Part shown: positions 42,994 through 46,430 of the stretch, one piece after another | How positions within the stretch are numbered: the stretch's first letter is position 1 | Layout: every line of letters begins with the position of its first letter | Source of the DNA: JAVBKV01 sp031553885 | GTDB lineage: Bacteria; Bacteroidota; Bacteroidia; Bacteroidales; Azobacteroidaceae | Assembly: GCA_031553885.1 (NCBI GenBank) | Contig: JAVBKV010000050.1 | Location: 1-46,430 of the forward strand | Direction of reading: 5' to 3' | Length of the DNA stretch: 46,430 bases | The notes under the pieces: model-generated | What the model saw: only the letters and a program-made list of their open reading frames with translations | Told to the model about the DNA's origin: nothing | The model's database searches: none | Translations under genes and position numbers: made by a program

Positions 42994-43926
42994 TTAATTT
43001 TTAAATAACAAATGCTCATTTTTTAAATCATTAACGATAGCATCCAGAATTCCGTTAATAAAGTGAGCACTTTTTGGAGTACTGTAATACTTGGCAACAT
43101 CGATGTACTCGTTGAGCGTAACATTGACCGGTATGGAAGGGAAATTTTTCAATTCCGCCAGTGCAATCTGCATAATAAACAAGTCGATCCCGGCAATCCG
43201 TTCCAGGTCCCAGTTTTTAATCTGCTTGGTTATCCGTTCATTGGAATCCTTTTCTTCCATGATGGTCCGGCGAAGCAGCGTAAGTGCAAAGTCCCGGTCT
43301 TCATCATCCTTAAACATCGGAAGCAACTCCTGTTGAGTCCCGTTTTCCGATTGAAATCGTTTGATGGTTTTCAAAACAAAAGTTCCGATAATATCCATAT
43401 CATCATTCCAATAAATACTTTTGTCCTCCAGGTAACTTTCAATCGTATCATCGGTGCCTTCGCATACAAAATACCTGAAAACCTTCTTCCAGAACTCACG
43501 ATCCGACTCATAGGAATCTTCCGAACTCAGATATTCCTGATAAATATCCGAATGAACGATACGGTCCAACAGATTCCGGACCAGACTTAAATCGTCATCG
43601 TTCCACAACGTTCCTTTTTCATTGGCAAATTTCTGAAGTGCCTGGTTCGTCCGCAACTGCTCGGCAAACCGGTTATTGACGAAACGCATATCAGGATTTC
43701 GTTCGGATTCGGTAGCCAGGTAACGATGCTTGCGCAAGTCCAGTCGTTTTTGTTCTGCATCTGTCAACAGAGGAATCAATAAGAGAAGATAATGATATAA
43801 ATCGTATGATTTTTGTAGGCTGAACATCAACTCATTTTCTGCATTACTCAAATTTCTGTCTCCTTTTTGATAGTACGAATATACGATCTGGAGAACCTTT
43901 ATACGAATAATAATACGATTAATCAT
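42994..43926 (-). CDS. nusB: Transcription antitermination factor NusB, long Bacteroidetes form
   Basis: The 310-aa protein begins MINRIIIRIKVLQIVYSYYQ and carries the NusB fold in its C-terminal half (IAGIDLFIMQIALAELKNFPSIPVNVTLNEYIDVAKYYSTPKSAHFINGILDAI motifs in short form: SIPVNVTLNEYIDVAKY and FINGILDAI). NusB binds the boxA of rRNA leaders with NusE. The N-terminal extension, about 170 aa longer than E. coli NusB, is normal in this phylum. The frame is open further upstream, but the ATG at 43926 is the standard start. A TACCTTTG -7 element lies upstream (complement of 43952-43959). Confidence 0.88.
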   Translation of the reverse strand: MINRIIIRIKVLQIVYSYYQKGDRNLSNAENELMFSLQKSYDLYHYLLLLIPLLTDAEQKRLDLRKHRYLATESERNPDMRFVNNRFAEQLRTNQALQKFANEKGTLWNDDDLSLVRNLLDRIVHSDIYQEYLSSEDSYESDREFWKKVFRYFVCEGTDDTIESYLEDKSIYWNDDMDIIGTFVLKTIKRFQSENGTQQELLPMFKDDEDRDFALTLLRRTIMEEKDSNERITKQIKNWDLERIAGIDLFIMQIALAELKNFPSIPVNVTLNEYIDVAKYYSTPKSAHFINGILDAIVNDLKNEHLLFKN

Positions 43927-43951
43927 TTCAAAAGAACATCTAATTTTGCCG

Positions 43952-43959
43952 CAAAGGTA
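43952..43959 (-). promoter_or_regulatory. -7 element of nusB
   Basis: Minus-strand TACCTTTG followed by CGG, 25 bases before the nusB ATG; the nearest TTTG upstream is 24 bp away, longer than usual. Confidence 0.45.
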
Positions 43960-44125
43960 ATGCTTTTTATTTGATTTCTCTCCCAAAAGAAGAAATATTG
44001 ACTTTTTTCATTTTTTATCCCTTAATTTATTGTTTTTGTAAAAAATTATGTCCAAATTTGCAAAACTAATGAATGTTTAAAACTAATGCATCATTTTAGA
44101 TGCACTAAAATCACAACTACTTAGC

Positions 44126-44479
44126 ATGAACGAGGGATACAACACAAAAAATGAAATACGGGAAAGTGATATTATTTTTTCAAAGGCGGTTAAAGCTGGG
44201 AAGCGGATATATTATCTTGATGTGAAAAAAAACAAAAAAGGTGAATTATTTTTAGCCATTACAGAAAGCAAAAAGATAATAAACGAGACTCAACCTCAGT
44301 TCAACCAGTTTGAAAAATATAAAATATTTCTTTACAAGGAAGATTTCGATAAGTTCATGGATGCTCTGGAAGAAACCTTACATTTTATCAAGGAAAATAA
44401 TACCGTTGACTTTGTTCCCCGGAAAATATCGGAAGATAATCCCATCGAAATTATTGAAAATCGGGTTGATTTTAAATAA
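44126..44479 (+). CDS. DUF3276 / PUR-alpha-like nucleic acid-binding protein
   Basis: The 117-aa protein matches the DUF3276 (PUR-alpha-like) family of Bacteroidetes and Spirochaetes: a KAGKRIYYLDVKKNKKGELFLAITESK core (residues about 24-52) and a C-terminal FLYKEDFDKFMDALEETLHF helix. The family forms a whirly-like dimer that binds single-stranded DNA or RNA. It lies 200 bases from divergent nusB and precedes the L25 gene on the same strand, but a good promoter separates the two. Confidence 0.88.
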   Translation: MNEGYNTKNEIRESDIIFSKAVKAGKRIYYLDVKKNKKGELFLAITESKKIINETQPQFNQFEKYKIFLYKEDFDKFMDALEETLHFIKENNTVDFVPRKISEDNPIEIIENRVDFK

Positions 44480-44502
44480 ATACATCGTTTTTTCACCAAA
44501 CA

Positions 44503-44534
44503 TTTGCATATCCTACATTAAAGAACTATCTTTG
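44503..44534 (+). promoter_or_regulatory. Promoter of rplY-pth group
   Basis: TTTG (44503-44506), 20 bp, TATCTTTG (44527-44534): a full match to the Bacteroidetes consensus. The leader to the L25 gene is about 70 nt. Confidence 0.7.
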
Positions 44535-44612
44535 CACCGCTTTTAAAATTCCGTGTGATGGGAAGTTAGGAAGCAATATATCTTAATTTTGAGTAACACA
44601 AACAATTAGTTA

Positions 44613-45188
44613 ATGAAAACGTTTCAATTAGAAGGTTCTCTCAGAGAGAATGTCGGAAAAAAAGCGGCTAAATCTTACCGCAGTGAAGGACAAATTCCTT
44701 GTGTATTGTATGGAGGTAAAGAAGTGGTTCATTTTACAACTACCCGTGAAGGTGTTCGTAAGTTGATCTATACTCCGGAAGTACAAATTGTAAGCCTGAA
44801 TATCAATGGCAAAAAATGCAATGCGATTCTGAAAGACCTTCAGTTTCACCCGGTATCCGAAAATTTATTGCATATTGACTTCATTGAAATATCCGAAAAC
44901 AAACCGGTTATTATGGAAATCCCGGTTGTACTGGAAGGATTGGCAGAAGGGGTAAAAGCCGGGGGTAAGCTTTCTCTGGAAATGAGAAAACTGAAAGTAA
45001 AAGGTTTATATACCAATTTCCCTGAAAAATTAGTGATCAATATTGAAAACCTCGGACTGGGTAAAACCATTCAGGTCGGTCAATTGAACTTTAATAACCT
45101 TGAACTACTAAATTCCAAGGATAACGTGGTATGCGCCGTTAAGTTGACTCGTGCAGCAAGGGGTGCCGCCGCTAAGGGAGGAAACTAA
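44613..45188 (+). CDS. rplY: Large ribosomal subunit protein bL25/CTC
   Basis: The 191-aa protein binds 5S rRNA. It has the N-terminal bL25 domain (FQLEGSLRENVGKKAAKSYRSEGQIPCVLYGG) and the C-terminal beta domain of the TL5/CTC long form (about 95-180), ending in a short Ala/Gly-rich tail. It is followed after 13 bases by pth, the usual order in many bacteria. Confidence 0.95.
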   Translation: MKTFQLEGSLRENVGKKAAKSYRSEGQIPCVLYGGKEVVHFTTTREGVRKLIYTPEVQIVSLNINGKKCNAILKDLQFHPVSENLLHIDFIEISENKPVIMEIPVVLEGLAEGVKAGGKLSLEMRKLKVKGLYTNFPEKLVINIENLGLGKTIQVGQLNFNNLELLNSKDNVVCAVKLTRAARGAAAKGGN

Positions 45189-45201
45189 TTCCGGATCGAC
45201 A

Positions 45202-45765
45202 ATGAAATATTTAATTGCCGGACTGGGTAATATTGGTCCAGAATACCAACATACCCGCCACAATATAGGATTTATGATATTGGACGCTTTAGCTAAAGCG
45301 TCCAATGTTGTTTTTACAGATCAGCGATATGGAGCGGTTGCAGAAATGAAAGTAAAAAATAAACAACTGGTACTGCTCAAACCTTCCACATACATGAATC
45401 TGAGCGGAAACGCCGTCCGTTATTGGCTGCAGAAAGAGAATATCCCTGTCGAAAATCTGCTGGTCGTGGTGGATGACCTGGCCCTTCCATTCGGTTCGCT
45501 TCGGCTGAAAACAAAAGGAAGTGATGCTGGCCACAACGGATTAAAACATATACAGGAAACATTAGGGACACAACAATACTGTCGCCTGCGTTTCGGTATA
45601 GGGAATGATTTCCCCACAGGCTACCAGGTTGATTATGTTCTCCATCCGTTTACTTCGGAAGAACAACAAAACCTTCCTGAAAGAATCGAACGGTCAACGG
45701 AAATTATCAAAAGTTTTTGTTTGGCAGGAGCCAATAATACCATGAATTCGTACAACAAAAAATGA
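45202..45765 (+). CDS. pth: Peptidyl-tRNA hydrolase
   Basis: The 187-aa enzyme releases tRNA from peptidyl-tRNA that has left the ribosome. Visible: GLGNIG, the catalytic His in HTRHNIGF (His20), PSTYMNLSG, VDDLALPFGSLRLK and GSDAGHNGLKHI. An upstream open stretch from 45151 lies within rplY; the ATG at 45202 gives the standard start MKYLIAGLGN. Its last codons overlap the next gene by four bases. Confidence 0.96.
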   Translation: MKYLIAGLGNIGPEYQHTRHNIGFMILDALAKASNVVFTDQRYGAVAEMKVKNKQLVLLKPSTYMNLSGNAVRYWLQKENIPVENLLVVVDDLALPFGSLRLKTKGSDAGHNGLKHIQETLGTQQYCRLRFGIGNDFPTGYQVDYVLHPFTSEEQQNLPERIERSTEIIKSFCLAGANNTMNSYNKK

Positions 45766-46178
45766 ATGAAGCCCGAATAGATAAATGGATGTGGGCAACC
45801 CGGATTTTTAAAACCCGGACCATCGCCGTGGAGGCCTGTAAAAAAAACAGGGTCATGATTAATGACATTGCAGTCAAGCCTTCCCGCTCCATTAAAATAG
45901 GAGATGTCATACAGGTACGTAAACCTCCCATCACTTATTCGTTCAAGGTACTGGACCTGACAACAAACCGCGTCGGCGCCAAGCTGGTTCCGCAATACCT
46001 CGAAAACATTACTCCTCCGGAACAATACGAATTACTGGAACTGAATAAAATCAGCGGATTTATCGACCGGGCAAAAGGCACCGGAAGACCTACGAAAAAG
46101 GATCGTCGTGAAATCGATCAGTTCAGCACGCCGACATTCGTGGATGATTTCAATTTTGATTTTGACTTCGAAGATTGA
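45762..46178 (+). CDS. S4-domain RNA-binding protein, Hsp15/HslR-like
   Basis: The 138-aa protein has an N-terminal S4 domain (ARIDKWMWATRIFKTRTIA, ACKKNRVMIN and SIKIGDVIQVRK) and a basic/acidic C-terminal tail with TGRPTKKDRREID, which is the Hsp15 pattern. Hsp15 rescues stalled 50S subunits that carry peptidyl-tRNA, which fits its overlap with pth. Confidence 0.93.
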   Translation: MNEARIDKWMWATRIFKTRTIAVEACKKNRVMINDIAVKPSRSIKIGDVIQVRKPPITYSFKVLDLTTNRVGAKLVPQYLENITPPEQYELLELNKISGFIDRAKGTGRPTKKDRREIDQFSTPTFVDDFNFDFDFED

Positions 46179-46314
46179 ACTTTCCATAAAAAAACGTGTA
46201 CTATTCACCTGTAATGATTATTGTGTAAAGCGTTAAAATCGGCAAAAAACACAAGAAACATAGGCCAATTCGCTAAAAGACCAATAAAATAGGGACATTC
46301 AGTAAATTCGCATA

Positions 46315-46352
46315 AAACTGTCGAAATAAGAACAATCTTCGGCAGTTTTTTT
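46315..46352 (+). terminator. Intrinsic terminator 137 bases after the S4 gene
   Basis: AAACTGTCGAA (46315-46325) pairs with TTCGGCAGTTT (46338-46348) with one T-G wobble, followed by TTTTTTTA. The gap 46179-46314 shows no gene. Confidence 0.7.
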
Positions 46353-46430
46353 ATTTTAGCGGGATCCTACTCCGATTTTGGGTAAATTTTTGTATTCGCC
46401 CATTTCTGTTACTCTATTTTCATGATTTTA

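Noticed and set aside
46353..46430. End of a transposase gene on the minus strand at the window edge
   Set aside because: All three minus-strand frames meet stops within the last 78 bases, so no gene enters the window there.

Overview
The window looks like chromosomal DNA of a Bacteroidales bacterium, gut type, with the genus not resolvable from sequence alone. Evidence: promoters of the Bacteroides class (TTG/TTTG, 19-21 bp, TAnnTTTG), weak Shine-Dalgarno sequences, SusD-era style lipoproteins with short lipoboxes, a BACON-domain M60 peptidase, a BatABCDE operon, NusB of about 310 aa, DUF4295 in the L28/L33/FtsY cluster, DUF3276 and DUF5606 proteins, and a Nudix-type sugar regulator. No rRNA, tRNA, CRISPR array, intact insertion sequence or phage gene was seen.

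Layout. 1-622: the tail of an unknown small ORF, then a probable small non-coding RNA with its own promoter and terminator, and a MITE-like inverted repeat. 623-1621: orphan lipoprotein with a DUF5648-like repeat region, followed by an AT-rich gap. 2105-5526 (minus): LytTR response regulator, TlpA-like thioredoxin protein and LytS-type kinase. 5903-10923 (plus): complete xylose module (Nudix regulator, xylB, xylA, xylose/H+ symporter) with two strong inverted repeats upstream. 11107-13377 (minus): M60 peptidase lipoprotein. 13476-17592 (minus): NtrY/NtrC-like pair, a truncated Uma2 gene and a DUF3667 membrane protein. 17830-24556 (plus): MacA-like adaptor, LolD/MacB-type ATPase and two FtsX-like permeases, the second broken by one in-frame amber codon. 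24608-33082 (minus): the aerotolerance (Bat) operon moxR, DUF58, BatD-like, batA, batB, batC, batD, batE. 33250-38044 (minus): housekeeping run L31, L28, L33, DUF4295, ftsY, rimO, HU and an HU-transmembrane-LysM fusion. 38343-39335 (plus): class II aldolase. 39413-43926 (minus): OmpA lipoprotein, two small proteins, coaE, YbbR-like, yajC, nusB. 44126-46178 (plus): PUR-alpha-like protein, L25, pth, S4-domain protein.

How parts work together. The xylose genes give uptake, isomerisation and phosphorylation under a ligand-sensing Nudix repressor/activator. The most interesting regulatory unit is the ABC exporter: two identical-architecture palindromes exactly 21 bp apart lie about 80-110 bp upstream of a sigma-54-like -24/-12 element, and a sigma-54 activator with its kinase lies just across the divergent region. 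The Bat genes form one co-oriented complex-building set with MoxR and DUF58. All functional names are from motif recognition by eye; no database search was run.
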